Source of the DNA: an uncultured Ectothiorhodospiraceae bacterium
Lineage (GTDB): Bacteria; Pseudomonadota; Gammaproteobacteria; Nitrococcales; Nitrococcaceae
Direction: 5' to 3'
NCBI GenBank assembly: GCA_913056385.1
Contig: CAJXND010000006.1
Coordinates: 1 to 56,739, forward strand
DNA: 56,739 nucleotides
The position numbers and the translations under genes are program-made. A model generated the notes under the pieces. The model ran no database searches, had not been told where the DNA came from, and saw only the letters and a list, made by a program, of their open reading frames with translations. This document shows, piece after piece, positions 10,513-20,002 of the stretch; position 1 is the stretch's first letter, and the number at the start of each line of letters is the position of its first letter.

Positions 10513-11201
10513 ACATGGGCGGAACCGACCCGACCCTCATCGCCGGGCTGGTCGCCGGGCTGGCGGGCAGCAGCCACTGTATTGGCATGTGCGGCGGCAT
10601 TGCCGCTGCCCTGGGGAGCACCGCGGCACCCGGCGGTCGCGGCGTGGCCTGCGTGCTCGGCTACAACCTGGGGCGGGTCGCGAGCTATGCGATCATCGGC
10701 GGCATCGCCGGCCTGCTGGGCGCCGGCATTGGCCAGGGCCTGGGCCCGGCTGCGCCGCTGCTCAGGCTGTTCGCCGCGGTCCTGGTGATTCTGGTGGGGA
10801 TCCAGCTGACCCTCAATCGCAATCTGCTGGCCCCGCTGGAGCGGGTCGGGCTGCGGCTCTGGCAGCACATCGCGCCGCTCGCCCAGCGCTGCATGCCGGT
10901 CCACAACCCGGCGATGGCCTTCGCCCTGGGCGGCCTCTGGGGCTGGCTGCCCTGCGGACTGGTCTACGCCATGGCCCTGACCGCCGCCGGCGTGGGTTCC
11001 GCCGGCGGCGGTGCCGCTTTCATGATCGCCTTCGGCATCGGCACCATCCCCGCGATGGCGCTGATGGGCGTTGCCGGTGGCCGGCTCTCGCGGTTCTTCC
11101 AGCATCAGGGCTTCCGCCGCGTGGCCGGCCTGACGGTGCTGGCCCTGGGCGTCTGGACCGCGGTCTTCCCGGTGCGCGCGCTGCTGCGCATGTGGCTGTA
11201 A
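10509..11201 (+). CDS. TauE/SafE-type (UreH-like) membrane protein of the cbb3 operon
   Basis: 230 residues, about six membrane helices, with SSHCIGMCGGIAAAL near the N-terminus and LPCGLVYAM later. These are the paired Cys/His motifs of the UreH-type branch of the TauE/SafE superfamily, often found next to ccoS. Homologues in cbb3 operons are suspected of metal handling or cytochrome maturation. An alternative start is ATG 10515. It is the last gene of the operon; I see no hairpin terminator in the 27 bases before the next gene. Confidence 0.88.
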   Translation: MNMGGTDPTLIAGLVAGLAGSSHCIGMCGGIAAALGSTAAPGGRGVACVLGYNLGRVASYAIIGGIAGLLGAGIGQGLGPAAPLLRLFAAVLVILVGIQLTLNRNLLAPLERVGLRLWQHIAPLAQRCMPVHNPAMAFALGGLWGWLPCGLVYAMALTAAGVGSAGGGAAFMIAFGIGTIPAMALMGVAGGRLSRFFQHQGFRRVAGLTVLALGVWTAVFPVRALLRMWL

Positions 11202-11228
11202 CGAGGGCGGGATGAGACCATTGGCGGT

Positions 11229-12644
11229 ATGGAGTTCCTCGACGCACTGAGACAAGCGCTCGACCCGGAGGCGGTCCTTGCGGCCGGCAAGGGCACGGCT
11301 TCATACCTCGCGGAGCGGCGCGGGCTTTTCGCCGATCGCCCGGTCCTTGCGGTGGTCCGCCCGGCGGACAGTGCCGGCGTTGCCGCTGCGCTTCGAATCA
11401 GCGCCGAATACGGGATCGCCGTTGTGCCGCAGGGCGGTAATACCGGCCTCTGCGGCGGGGCGGCGGCAGCCGGCCACGACGAGGCCATCATCCTGTCACT
11501 GGAGCGGCTCGACCGTATCCGCGCCGTGGATGCGGACAACTTCAGCATCACCGCCGAGGCCGGATGCCGGCTGAGTGCCGTCCAGGCCGCCGCCGCGTCG
11601 GTGGATCGACTCTTCCCGCTGAGTTACGCGGCCGAGGGCGAGTGCCAGATCGGCGGCAACCTGGCCACCAACGCCGGGGGCATGAACGTCCTTCGCTACG
11701 GCAACGCCCGCGATCTGACCCTGGGCCTCGAGGTGGTCCTGGCGGACGGGCGGACCTGGAATGGCCTGCGCACCCTGCGCAAGGACAACAGCGGATACGA
11801 CCTGAAGGATCTGTTCATCGGTGCGGAGGGCACGCTGGGCATCATCACCGCCGCCACCCTGAAGCTCTTCCCGGCGATCCGCGAACGGGCGACCGCCATT
11901 GTCGGCCTCGACAGCGCCGAGTCGGCGGTCGCCCTGTTCGGCATTCTGCGGGCCGAGAGCGGCGACAGCATCACCAGCTGCGAACTCATGGGCCGGCAAC
12001 CCCTGGCCTTTGCGATTACCTATGCAGAAGGCTGTGCGGAACCGCTGCCCGCAGAATACCCCTGGTATCTGCTCATTGAACTGACCAGCAGCGCCCACGA
12101 AGCGGAGCTGGGGCGCCGGCTGGCGCGGGCGCTGTCCGCGGCGCCGGCGGGGACCGGCGATTACCGGATCGCCGATACCGCCGATGAAGCGGCGGCATTC
12201 TGGCGCCTGCGCAACGGGATACCCAGTGCCCAGAAGGGCGCCGGTGCCAGCATCAAGAACGATATCTCGGTTCCGGTGGCGGATATGCCGGCCTTCATGG
12301 ATGCCGCCAGCAAGGCCGTCCGCGCGGCCTGCCCTGGTGTCCGGGTCTGCGCCTTCGGCCATATCGGCGATGGCAATATCCACTTCAACCTGACGCGGCC
12401 CGAGACCATGGCCGATTCGGACTTCCTCGCGGAATGGGATGCGCTCACCCGGCGGGTCCACGATGTGGTCATGACCTACGACGGTTCGTTTGCCGCCGAG
12501 CACGGCGTGGGGCAGCTGAAGCCCGGCGAGGTGGCCCGGCTGAAGGACCCGGTGGAGCAGGACCTGATGCGGCGCCTGAAAGCGGCGCTGGATCCGTCAA
12601 ATCACCTCAACCCCGGCAAGGTGGTGCCGCCGGCCGGGGACTAG
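11229..12644 (+). CDS. FAD-linked D-2-hydroxyacid dehydrogenase (GlcD/D2HGDH family)
   Basis: 471 residues. A vanillyl-alcohol-oxidase-type FAD domain contains PQGGNTGLCGGA, GGNLATNAGG and GAEGTLGIITAATL; the C-terminal cap has FGHIGDGNIHFN and AEHGVGQLKP. This matches the D-2-hydroxyglutarate/D-lactate dehydrogenase family, which passes electrons to the respiratory chain or an electron-transfer flavoprotein. The substrate cannot be read from the sequence. The start follows a weak purine run 27 bases after the cbb3 operon. It converges on the minus-strand gene at 12648 with only three bases between stops. Confidence 0.92.
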   Translation: MEFLDALRQALDPEAVLAAGKGTASYLAERRGLFADRPVLAVVRPADSAGVAAALRISAEYGIAVVPQGGNTGLCGGAAAAGHDEAIILSLERLDRIRAVDADNFSITAEAGCRLSAVQAAAASVDRLFPLSYAAEGECQIGGNLATNAGGMNVLRYGNARDLTLGLEVVLADGRTWNGLRTLRKDNSGYDLKDLFIGAEGTLGIITAATLKLFPAIRERATAIVGLDSAESAVALFGILRAESGDSITSCELMGRQPLAFAITYAEGCAEPLPAEYPWYLLIELTSSAHEAELGRRLARALSAAPAGTGDYRIADTADEAAAFWRLRNGIPSAQKGAGASIKNDISVPVADMPAFMDAASKAVRAACPGVRVCAFGHIGDGNIHFNLTRPETMADSDFLAEWDALTRRVHDVVMTYDGSFAAEHGVGQLKPGEVARLKDPVEQDLMRRLKAALDPSNHLNPGKVVPPAGD

Positions 12645-12647
12645 CCC

Positions 12648-12884
12648 TCAGGCGCCGGACTGGCGGCGGCGGAACAGCCTCGCGGCATAGAAGCTGCCGA
12701 TCGCCGGCGCGAAGGTCAGCGCCGTGGTCAGCCAGATCACGGCGTTGCCGGGGTCGAGCAGCACACCAATCGTCGCCGGTCCGATCTTCATCCAGAGCGC
12801 ACCGACACCGATCAGCACGATATTCAGGGCCACCGCCAGAAACACCCAGCCCAGTCTGCGAAAGAAACGCGGGAGATCATTCAT
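12648..12884 (-). CDS. Small two-helix membrane protein, uncharacterised
   Basis: 78 residues with two hydrophobic segments (about 11-31 and 48-72) and basic ends (RFFRR, RLFRRRQ). No family recognised. The start overlaps the stop of the MOSC gene (ATGA), so it is translated as part of the three-gene minus-strand operon 14408 to 12648. The function is unknown. Confidence 0.65.
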   Translation of the reverse strand: MNDLPRFFRRLGWVFLAVALNIVLIGVGALWMKIGPATIGVLLDPGNAVIWLTTALTFAPAIGSFYAARLFRRRQSGA

Positions 12885-13375
12885 GCCGATGCATCCTCCA
12901 GCTCGGCGGCGACGGCATCGCCCAGAGCAATGCGCCCGGGGTCGACCACCCGCGCCGTAATGCCGCCATGACCGCGCATGGCATTGTATCCGCCCGGCCC
13001 GAGCGATTCCTCCATGAACGAGCAGGGATCGCAGACGCCGGTCCCCTCGAGCAGCACCTCCCCCACCCGGAAACGCTCGCCGCGGAGGGCGTACAGGCTG
13101 ATGCCGCTGACCAGCAGGTTGCGACGCATGATCGCCGGATCCACCCCGGGCTGCCCCATCAGGGCCGCCACCACCGGCAGATGCTCGGCCTGGATGAGCG
13201 TCACCGCCCGCTTGCCGCTGCGGCCGGCATAGCGATCGCCCACCAGTCCGGTCGCGTTCACCTCGGCCTGATCCGGCATCTCCAGTGCGGCACGGCGCGC
13301 CGGTCGCAGGCCGATCCACTCCAGACGGCCGGTGCGGGGATACTGGCTCATCAGCGCTCTGAGCGTGGTCGTCAT
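12881..13375 (-). CDS. MOSC-domain protein
   Basis: 164 residues. A single MOSC (molybdenum cofactor sulfurase C-terminal) domain, with VTLIQAEHLPVV, RRNLLVSG and the conserved cysteine region GTGVCDPCSFMEESLG followed by GHGGITARV. Small stand-alone MOSC proteins bind or transfer Mo cofactor sulfur or detoxify substituted purines; which applies here is unknown. The chosen ATG gives MTTTLRAL; an open frame continues upstream inside the neighbour but lacks MOSC similarity. It lies seven bases after the MTHFR-like gene. Confidence 0.88.
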   Translation of the reverse strand: MTTTLRALMSQYPRTGRLEWIGLRPARRAALEMPDQAEVNATGLVGDRYAGRSGKRAVTLIQAEHLPVVAALMGQPGVDPAIMRRNLLVSGISLYALRGERFRVGEVLLEGTGVCDPCSFMEESLGPGGYNAMRGHGGITARVVDPGRIALGDAVAAELEDASA

Positions 13376-13382
13376 TCGGGCA

Positions 13383-14408
13383 TCATACCGCGCGGGACCC
13401 GGCATGGTGGAGTCTGGCCAGGTCGGTGGCGAGGTCGATGGTGGTTTCGGCGGCGATGGGGCCAATCGGGGCGAGATTGACGCCCAGATTCGGCGCCTCT
13501 CGGCCGTGGGCGTGCTGATGCCCGATGATGTCGGTCCAGGCCCGGCGGATCTGGGCCAGCGAGCGTTCGGGCACTGCATCATCGATGGCAGTGAGCCATT
13601 GCTCCAGCGCATCGGAGAGGCTGACGCCCAGCCAGAGCAGAAATCGCAGGTTGCGCACGGATCGCACCGGGCAGAAGGCGAGCAGGATTTCCGCCGGCGC
13701 GCCGCCCTCCTCGGCCAGCGTATCCAGCATGCCGGTGAAACCCTCGGGCTCGTAGAGGATCTGGGTCGTGAAAAAATCCGCCCCGGCCGTCACCTTGGCC
13801 GCCACCCGCCGCGCCTCGTCGTCGCGGGAGGGGATGCAGATATTGCCGATCCGCAGTGCCGGAATCCCGGCCCGGTCGCGCATCAGCCGGTTGGCCTCGG
13901 GGACCGTCGGCCCCGGATAGCGCGCCGAGCGGCGACCGCCCCCCACCAGCACGAACTGCCGGATGCCGCAGGTCTCCCAGGTCTCCCGGGCCCAGTCGAC
14001 CAATGCCTGTTCGCTGTCGTGGTGGACGACGACGTGGTTGATCATGCATTCCAGGCCAAGCCGGTCATGGAGGATCCGGGCGAGATCGCGCGGTGCCATG
14101 CGCGGTGCGAAGGGTTTGCGCCGCTCGCCCTTGCTGCTGCGGGATGGCTCCTCGTGGATCTCGGGGATATTGACGGCATCCAGCGGCGTACCCGCCTGGA
14201 TGGCTGCCACCTTTTCCACCACGGCATCCACCGCCGCGTCTCCCTTGTGCAGCTCCGGCGGAACGGCCTCCAGAACGGTTTTCACGATGGTCTTTCCCTG
14301 ATCGAAGCGACTCGGAAATGGCCCGGCAGTCTCCGGCGCCCCCTTGCCGCCGTCAAGTGCCGGCGCGCCCGCGGAGGCGCCGGGGATGTTAATCTTCTGC
14401 CATTCCAC
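13383..14408 (-). CDS. Methylenetetrahydrofolate reductase-like (MetF superfamily) protein
   Basis: About 341 residues with the features of the MTHFR TIM-barrel fold: an early PEIHEE, FVLVGGGRRSARYPG in mid-barrel, and TAGADFFTTQILYEPEGF, which corresponds to the AGADFFxTQ signature of MetF. It is more divergent than E. coli MetF and is paired with a MOSC gene rather than methionine genes, so its reaction may differ. The GTG at 14408 is the farthest start and lacks a clear ribosome site. An internal GTG (IVKTVLEA) is also possible, so the N-terminus is uncertain. Confidence 0.75.
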   Translation of the reverse strand: MEWQKINIPGASAGAPALDGGKGAPETAGPFPSRFDQGKTIVKTVLEAVPPELHKGDAAVDAVVEKVAAIQAGTPLDAVNIPEIHEEPSRSSKGERRKPFAPRMAPRDLARILHDRLGLECMINHVVVHHDSEQALVDWARETWETCGIRQFVLVGGGRRSARYPGPTVPEANRLMRDRAGIPALRIGNICIPSRDDEARRVAAKVTAGADFFTTQILYEPEGFTGMLDTLAEEGGAPAEILLAFCPVRSVRNLRFLLWLGVSLSDALEQWLTAIDDAVPERSLAQIRRAWTDIIGHQHAHGREAPNLGVNLAPIGPIAAETTIDLATDLARLHHAGSRAV

Positions 14409-14422
14409 TCGAGGACTGAACC

Positions 14423-15004
14423 ATGAAAAGACTCCAGCAGATCCTGTTGCTGATCGGACTCACACTGCTGCTCGCCGCCTGCAGCCAGGGCACCCAGAAC
14501 CTGCGACTGGCGCCCCAGCCCCCGGAGACAGGGGTTGTGATCGGCGGTGATCTGCCGGTCTCCCTGCAGGTCGTGGACATGCGCAGCGACCGTGACCTGG
14601 GCATGCTCGAGAACCCCGATGGCACCATCGTGCGCCTGCTGCCCGCGGATGACATCAACTACGCCATTCAGCTGGCCGCCGCCGCGGCGCTGCGCGACTA
14701 TGGATTCGAGCCGACCCTGTGGGACGGGCGTGCCGAGCCGCGCCTGGAGATCCGCATTCAGGTGCTGACCCACGATGTCACCGCCGGCGTGCCCTACAAA
14801 CTCGATACGGAAATCGCCCTCCAGGGTGTTGCCTGGATGAACGGCGAGCGGTTCACCGGCCGGGCCCAGACCACACTGACCCGGCAGCGCGCGCTGCCCC
14901 CGGGCGAAAAGGCCAATGCCGAGGCCATCGACACGGCCATCACCCGAGCCCTTGGTCAGCTCCTCAACGAGGAGATGGCCAACTTCCTGGCCGGACGCGG
15001 CTGA
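14423..15004 (+). CDS. yajG: YajG-like outer-membrane lipoprotein
   Basis: 193 residues. A lipoprotein signal ends in LLAAC with Cys20 as the lipidated residue; the next residues (SQG) lack the Asp+2 retention signal. The body matches the YajG family: alternating strands, DMRSDRDLG, an AIQLAAAAALRDYGFEP helix and a C-terminal amphipathic helix. The function of YajG is not established. The ribosome site GAGGA is upstream of the ATG. It is divergent from the MTHFR-like gene and 10 bases ahead of otsB. Confidence 0.82.
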   Translation: MKRLQQILLLIGLTLLLAACSQGTQNLRLAPQPPETGVVIGGDLPVSLQVVDMRSDRDLGMLENPDGTIVRLLPADDINYAIQLAAAAALRDYGFEPTLWDGRAEPRLEIRIQVLTHDVTAGVPYKLDTEIALQGVAWMNGERFTGRAQTTLTRQRALPPGEKANAEAIDTAITRALGQLLNEEMANFLAGRG

Positions 15005-15014
15005 ACGGGGTGAG

Positions 15015-15788
15015 ATGATCGAAGCGAGCGCGACAAGTCTGCCGGGCCTGCCGGCCCCCGACACCGGCTGGGCCCTTTTCCTTGATTTCGACGGCACCCT
15101 CGTGGAGATCGCAGAGCATCCGGATGCCGTGATGGTCCCGGATGCCCTGCCGGACCTGCTGACGGCGCTGGTCCAGCGACTGGACGGGGCCGTGGCGATC
15201 GTCTCCGGTCGTGATCTGGCCGGCCTCGACGCCCTGCTCGACGGCGCACTGCCCGCCATGGCGGGTATCCATGGCCTGGAGCGCCGGGATGGCCAGGGCC
15301 GGCTCTACCAGCCCGTGGATCACAGCGAACGCTTCAGCGAGGTGCGCGCCGCGCTGAGCCGTTTCGTCGAGGTGCACCCGGGGACTTCCATGGAAGACAA
15401 GGGCAACGCGCTGACCCTGCACTACCGGGGTGCGCCGGCCGTGGCCGAAGAGGCCGCGGCGGTCATGCAGAAGCACTGCGAAGCCCTCGGCGACGAGTTT
15501 CGCGTCCAGCCCGGCAAGCGGGTGCTCGAGCTCCGTCCTTCAAGCCACCACAAGGGCACTGTCGTCGAGGCCTTCATGGCCGAGGCACCTTTTCGGGGGC
15601 GCATCCCGGTGTTCATCGGCGACGATGTGACCGATGAAGACGCCTTCCGGGCCGTCAACGAGCTGGGTGGCCATTCCATCCGCGTCGGCACCGACCGCCC
15701 GACCGCGGCGCAATACGAGATCGAATCTGTCAACGAGGCACTGCAATGGCTGACCAGCCTGGCGAGGCAACTGACCCCTCCGAGCTGA
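15015..15788 (+). CDS. otsB: Trehalose-6-phosphate phosphatase
   Basis: 257 residues of the HAD superfamily. The nucleophile motif is DFDGT (Asp24 and Asp26), SGRD supplies the threonine/serine motif, and the magnesium site is GDDVTDEDAF from residue 202. This enzyme releases trehalose from trehalose-6-phosphate made by OtsA. The start ATG 15015 follows GGGGTGAG; an open frame upstream belongs to a shadow of the lipoprotein gene. The last 43 bases overlap the next gene. Confidence 0.95.
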   Translation: MIEASATSLPGLPAPDTGWALFLDFDGTLVEIAEHPDAVMVPDALPDLLTALVQRLDGAVAIVSGRDLAGLDALLDGALPAMAGIHGLERRDGQGRLYQPVDHSERFSEVRAALSRFVEVHPGTSMEDKGNALTLHYRGAPAVAEEAAAVMQKHCEALGDEFRVQPGKRVLELRPSSHHKGTVVEAFMAEAPFRGRIPVFIGDDVTDEDAFRAVNELGGHSIRVGTDRPTAAQYEIESVNEALQWLTSLARQLTPPS

Positions 15789-17557
15789 ATCTGGAACTGG
15801 GCGTGATCGGTAATTGCCAGATCGCGGCACTGATCGACGCGGGCGGGGCGCTGGTCTGGTCCTGCCTGCCGCGGTTCGACGCCCAACCGGCCTTCTCCCG
15901 GCTGGTGGACACCAGAGACCGGGGGCATTTCAGCATTGAACTGATCGACCACTGCGACACCCGGCAGTACTACCGGCACAACACCGCGATCCTCTGCACC
16001 GAACTCAGCGACCTGCATGGGGCGGTACTCCGGATTACCGACTTCTGCCCGCGCTTCCGACAGTATGGCCGTTACTACCGGCCGGTCATGATCATTCGCC
16101 GCCTTGAGGTGCTGCGTGGCAATCCGGTCATCCGCACGCGACTGCGGCCCACCAGCGGCTGGGACGGCCAGCAGCCGGCCACCACCCGCGGCAGCAACCA
16201 CGTCCGTTTCATTCGCGAGGAGCAGGTGCTGCGGGTGACCACGGATGCGCCGCTGACCCATGTGCTGGAGGAAACCCCGTTTGTGGTGGATGGCACGATG
16301 ACCTTTGTGCTGGGCCCGGACGAGAGCGCCAAGGAATCCGTCGATGCCATGGGCCGGCGCTTTCTCGAGAATACCGAGACCCACTGGCGGGAATGGGCAC
16401 GCTCCCTGGCGATTCCCTTCGAATGGCAGCGCGAGGTGATCCGGGCGGCGATCACCCTCAAGCTCTCCGCCTACGAGGATACCGGCGCGGTGATTGCGGC
16501 CTTCACCACCTCTATTCCCGAGGCGGCCGATAGCGGGCGCAACTGGGACTACCGATACTGCTGGCTGCGGGATGCGTATTTCACCGTCCATGCCCTCAAC
16601 CGACTGGGCGCGACGCGCACCATGGAGGGCTTCCTGCGATACATCATCAACCTGGTCGCTGCGAGCGGGGATCATCGTCTGCAGCCGCTCTACGGCATCG
16701 GTGGCGAGCGACGCATTGACGAGACCCGGGCCGATGCCTTTACCGGCTACCGGGGGATGGGGCCGGTCAGGGTGGGCAATGCCGCTTATCACCAGGATCA
16801 GCATGACGTCTACGGGACGGTGGTGCTGGCCGCCACCCAGGCGTTTTTCGACGAACGCCTCGAGCGGCCGGGCGACAAGGCGCTCTACCACCGCCTCTGC
16901 CCACTGGGCGAGGAGGCGGCGCGACTCTACGATCAGCCGGACGCCGGCATCTGGGAATATCGCGGCCGGGCGCGGGTCCACACCTATTCGGCGATGATGT
17001 GCTGGGCCGCCTGCGACCGGCTGCGGCGCATCGCCGAGCGTCTCGGCCTGGATGCCGACGCGGCCCGCTGGCAGGGCGAGGCCGACCGCATGCACGAGAC
17101 CATCTGTCGAGAGGCCTGGTGCGAGCAACACGGCGCTTTTGCCGAGACCTTTGGCGGTGACACGCTGGACGCGAGCCTGCTGTTGATGCACGAACTCGGC
17201 TTCATCGCCCCCGACGATCCGCGCTTCATCGGCACGGTCGAGGCCATCGAGCGCCAGTTGCGTCGCGGCGATCACCTGTTCCGCTACGCCGCCGAGGATG
17301 ACTTCGGCCTGCCGGAAAACGCCTTCAATATCTGCACGTTCTGGTTCATCGACGCGCTGCAGGCCATCGGCCGCGGCGAGGAGGCGCGGCGGCTTTTCTG
17401 CAACATGCTCGGACACCGCACGAAACTCGGGCTGCTGTCCGAGGATCTGAATACGGAGAACGGTGAACTGTGGGGCAATTTCCCGCAGACCTACAGCATG
17501 GTCGGTCTGATTCACTCGGCCATGCGCCTGAGCCGCAGTTGGGAGGAGAGCCTTTGA
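15746..17557 (+). CDS. Glycoside hydrolase family 15 protein (glucoamylase/trehalase-like)
   Basis: 603 residues. An N-terminal beta-sandwich (about 1-230, beginning LELGVIGNCQIAAL) precedes the (alpha/alpha)6 catalytic barrel. The barrel entrance motif YRYCWLRDA is at about 270-277. Likely catalytic acid is Glu404 in GIWEYRG; likely base is Glu566 in LLSEDLN, followed by GNFPQTYS. GH15 includes glucoamylases, dextran glucosidases and bacterial trehalases. Lying between otsB and otsA, it may hydrolyse trehalose or trim an alpha-glucan. No signal peptide is visible, so it is cytoplasmic. Confidence 0.9.
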   Translation: MADQPGEATDPSELNLELGVIGNCQIAALIDAGGALVWSCLPRFDAQPAFSRLVDTRDRGHFSIELIDHCDTRQYYRHNTAILCTELSDLHGAVLRITDFCPRFRQYGRYYRPVMIIRRLEVLRGNPVIRTRLRPTSGWDGQQPATTRGSNHVRFIREEQVLRVTTDAPLTHVLEETPFVVDGTMTFVLGPDESAKESVDAMGRRFLENTETHWREWARSLAIPFEWQREVIRAAITLKLSAYEDTGAVIAAFTTSIPEAADSGRNWDYRYCWLRDAYFTVHALNRLGATRTMEGFLRYIINLVAASGDHRLQPLYGIGGERRIDETRADAFTGYRGMGPVRVGNAAYHQDQHDVYGTVVLAATQAFFDERLERPGDKALYHRLCPLGEEAARLYDQPDAGIWEYRGRARVHTYSAMMCWAACDRLRRIAERLGLDADAARWQGEADRMHETICREAWCEQHGAFAETFGGDTLDASLLLMHELGFIAPDDPRFIGTVEAIERQLRRGDHLFRYAAEDDFGLPENAFNICTFWFIDALQAIGRGEEARRLFCNMLGHRTKLGLLSEDLNTENGELWGNFPQTYSMVGLIHSAMRLSRSWEESL

Positions 17558-18930
17558 GCCGACTGGTGGTGGCCTCCAACCGGGTCCCGACCCCCAGGGC
17601 CGGTCAGCCCCAGGCGGGCGGTCTGGCCGTGGCCCTGTCCGATGCACTGGCCCGGCGCGGCGGACTGTGGTTTGGCTGGAACGGGCAACTGAGCGCCGGC
17701 CCCGTGACCCGGCCACGCGTGGTCCGGCACGAGGGCATTGACTACGCCACCCTGCCGCTGGCCAGGGAAGACTATGACGACTTCTATCTCGGCTATGCCA
17801 ATGCCGTGATCTGGCCGGTGTTCCACTTCAACCTGGGTGCCATGGACTACCAGCGTCGGTACTCCGAGAGCTACGCCCGGGTCAATGCGCTGTTCGCCGA
17901 TGCGCTGGCGCCGCTGCTCGAGCCCGACGATGTCCTCTGGATCCATGACTACCACCTCATGCCGCTCGCCCGGGAGTTGCGTGAGCGGGGCGTGCGCAAC
18001 CACATCGGCTTTTTCCTCCATATCCCGTTCCCGGATTACGATGTCCTGCGGGCCATGCCGGGCCATCGCCGGCTTCTCGAGGATCTGTGCCGCTTCGATC
18101 TGCTCGGCTTCCAGACCGAGAACGACCGACATGCCTTCGAGGAGTCCGCGAGCCGCGCGATCGGCGCACTGGTTTTCTCGCCGGGGCATCTCCGCCACCG
18201 GAACCGGCATTTCCACACTGGCGTCTACCCCGTGGGCGTGGCCGTGGATGAGCTCGCCGAGCTCAGTCGCCGTACCATGACGACGCCGCGGGTGCGCCGG
18301 CTGCTCGACGGCCTTGGCGAGCGCGACCTGATGATCGGGGTCGACCGGCTGGACTACTCCAAGGGCCTGGAACAGCGCTTCCGCGCCTTCGAGGCACTGC
18401 TCGACGACTATCCGCACCGACGCGGCCATACCGTCCTGATGCAGATTGCCAGCCCATCCCGGGGCGACATCGCCGAGTACGCCGAGCTGCGGCAGCGGCT
18501 GGAGGGGTTGAGCGGGCATATCAACGGGACCTATGCCGATCTGGACTGGGCCCCGATCCACTATCTGAACAAGACCTTCGCCCGGGGCTCCATCGTGGGT
18601 CTCTATCGGGCGGCGCGGGTGGGCGTGGTGACGCCGCTGCGCGACGGCATGAACCTGGTGGCGAAGGAGTTCGTCGCCAGCCAGGACCCGGACAACCCGG
18701 GTGTACTGGTGCTCTCCGAGCTGGCCGGCGCGGCGGCCGAGCTCACCGACGCCGTACGGGTCAATCCCTACGACATCGACGCCATTGCCGATGGCCTCAA
18801 TCAGGCCCTGGCCATGCCGCTGCCCGAGCGGCGGCGACGCCACCATCGGATGATGGCCACGCTGCGCGACAAGGATATCGGGGCGTGGGAGCAGCGCTTC
18901 CTGGACGATCTCGGCGAAGCCGCCGGCTGA
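17554..18930 (+). CDS. otsA: Trehalose-6-phosphate synthase
   Basis: 458 residues of GT20. LVVASNRVP begins the protein, followed by GGLAVAL, the donor-binding [10 protein letters not shown], the [12 protein letters not shown] motif and [13 protein letters not shown]. It makes trehalose-6-phosphate from an NDP-glucose and glucose-6-phosphate. The start is TTG at 17554, overlapping the GH15 stop (TTGA) and preceded by a strong GGGAGGAGAG. No ATG fits the conserved N-terminus. Confidence 0.95.
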   Translation: MSRLVVASNRVPTPRAGQPQAGGLAVALSDALARRGGLWFGWNGQLSAGPVTRPRVVRHEGIDYATLPLAREDYDDFYLGYANAVIWPVFHFNLGAMDYQRRYSESYARVNALFADALAPLLEPDDVLWIHDYHLMPLARELRERGVRNHIGFFLHIPFPDYDVLRAMPGHRRLLEDLCRFDLLGFQTENDRHAFEESASRAIGALVFSPGHLRHRNRHFHTGVYPVGVAVDELAELSRRTMTTPRVRRLLDGLGERDLMIGVDRLDYSKGLEQRFRAFEALLDDYPHRRGHTVLMQIASPSRGDIAEYAELRQRLEGLSGHINGTYADLDWAPIHYLNKTFARGSIVGLYRAARVGVVTPLRDGMNLVAKEFVASQDPDNPGVLVLSELAGAAAELTDAVRVNPYDIDAIADGLNQALAMPLPERRRRHHRMMATLRDKDIGAWEQRFLDDLGEAAG

Positions 18931-18949
18931 GGCCGTTGTCGACCTCGTC

Positions 18950-19993
18950 ATGCGAACCATCATGCATGTCGACATGGACGCATTCTTCGCGTCCGTGGAG
19001 CTCAAGCGCCGTCCCGATCTGGCCGGCCGGCCGGTGATCGTGGGCGGGCGGGGCGACCCCACCCGGCGCGGCGTTGTCTCCACGGCCACCTATGAGGCGC
19101 GGGTATTCGGCATTCACTCCGGCATGCCGCTGCGCACCGCCGCCAGGCTCTGCCCCGACGCGGTGTTTCTGCCGGTGGATTTCACGGCCTACCGGGCGGC
19201 CTCCGAGCGGGTGTTCGAACACCTGGCCGCAGTCACCGAGCGGCTGCAGCCCGTGGGGCTTGATGAGGCCTATCTGGACATCAGCGACCGGCAGGCGGAT
19301 GCACTCGACATCGGCCGGCGGCTGAAAGCGGACATCCTCGCCGGCACGGCTCTGGTGGCCTCGGTGGGCATCGGCCCCAATCGGTTACTGTCCAAGATCG
19401 CATCCGATCTGGAAAAGCCCGACGGCCTGACCTGGTTGCGCCCGACGGATGTGCCGAACCGCGTCTGGCCCCTGCCGGTGCGCACTCTGCACGGGGTCGG
19501 CCCGCGGACCGCTGAACGCCTCGCCGGTCTGGGTGTGCAGACGGTGGGCGACCTGGCCGCCCTGCCGGCGGATCGCCTGCGGGGGGCATTCAGCGAACGC
19601 CATGCCCGGTCACTGCAGCGGGCCGCCCATGGAGAGGATGACCGGCCGGTGCAGACCGAGCGGGTGCGCAAGTCCATCGGCCGGGAGCGGACCTTCCAGC
19701 GGGACTGCCGCAGCAGCGGCCGACTGGCCCACGAGGCGCGACAGATGCTCGACGGCGTCCATGCCCGGCTCATGGAACGCGGCCTCGCGGCGAAGACGGT
19801 GACCGTCAAACTCCGCTACCGCGATTTCACGACCCATACGCGCTCCCGGACCCTGCAGGCACCTACCGACCGCTTCGCACCGCTGGCCGATGCGGTGCAC
19901 GAATGCCTGTACGCCCATCGGCTTCACCGCGCCGTGCGGCTGCTGGGCGTGCAGCTCTCGGGGCTGACCCCGGCCGTAACGGCCGGGGTCTGA
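18950..19993 (+). CDS. dinB: DNA polymerase IV (Y family)
   Basis: 347 residues. The catalytic acids are Asp8 in HVDMDAFFAS and the Asp105-Glu106 pair in GLDEAYLDIS. A helix-hairpin-helix (LHGVGPRTAERLAGLG) and the little-finger domain follow. This is an error-prone translesion polymerase, usually under SOS control, but I see no clear LexA box in the 19 bases upstream; it may be transcribed with otsA. The frame ends at a GC-rich hairpin, 9 bases from the convergent choX stop. Confidence 0.95.
   Translation: MRTIMHVDMDAFFASVELKRRPDLAGRPVIVGGRGDPTRRGVVSTATYEARVFGIHSGMPLRTAARLCPDAVFLPVDFTAYRAASERVFEHLAAVTERLQPVGLDEAYLDISDRQADALDIGRRLKADILAGTALVASVGIGPNRLLSKIASDLEKPDGLTWLRPTDVPNRVWPLPVRTLHGVGPRTAERLAGLGVQTVGDLAALPADRLRGAFSERHARSLQRAAHGEDDRPVQTERVRKSIGRERTFQRDCRSSGRLAHEARQMLDGVHARLMERGLAAKTVTVKLRYRDFTTHTRSRTLQAPTDRFAPLADAVHECLYAHRLHRAVRLLGVQLSGLTPAVTAGV
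19966..19990. terminator. GC-rich hairpin at the dinB/choX convergent junction
   Basis: GACCCCGGCC and GGCCGGGGTC form a perfect 10-bp stem with a GTAAC loop, inside the last codons of dinB. It has no T-run on either side, so it is not a standard Rho-independent terminator. Its position between convergent genes suggests it limits read-through or protects the 3' ends. Confidence 0.45.
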
Positions 19994-20002
19994 CCGGCAG
20001 GT

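Noticed and set aside
15422-17716. Antisense open frame of about 760 codons over otsB and the GH15 gene
   Set aside because: No recognisable domain or start signal; sense genes have all catalytic motifs.
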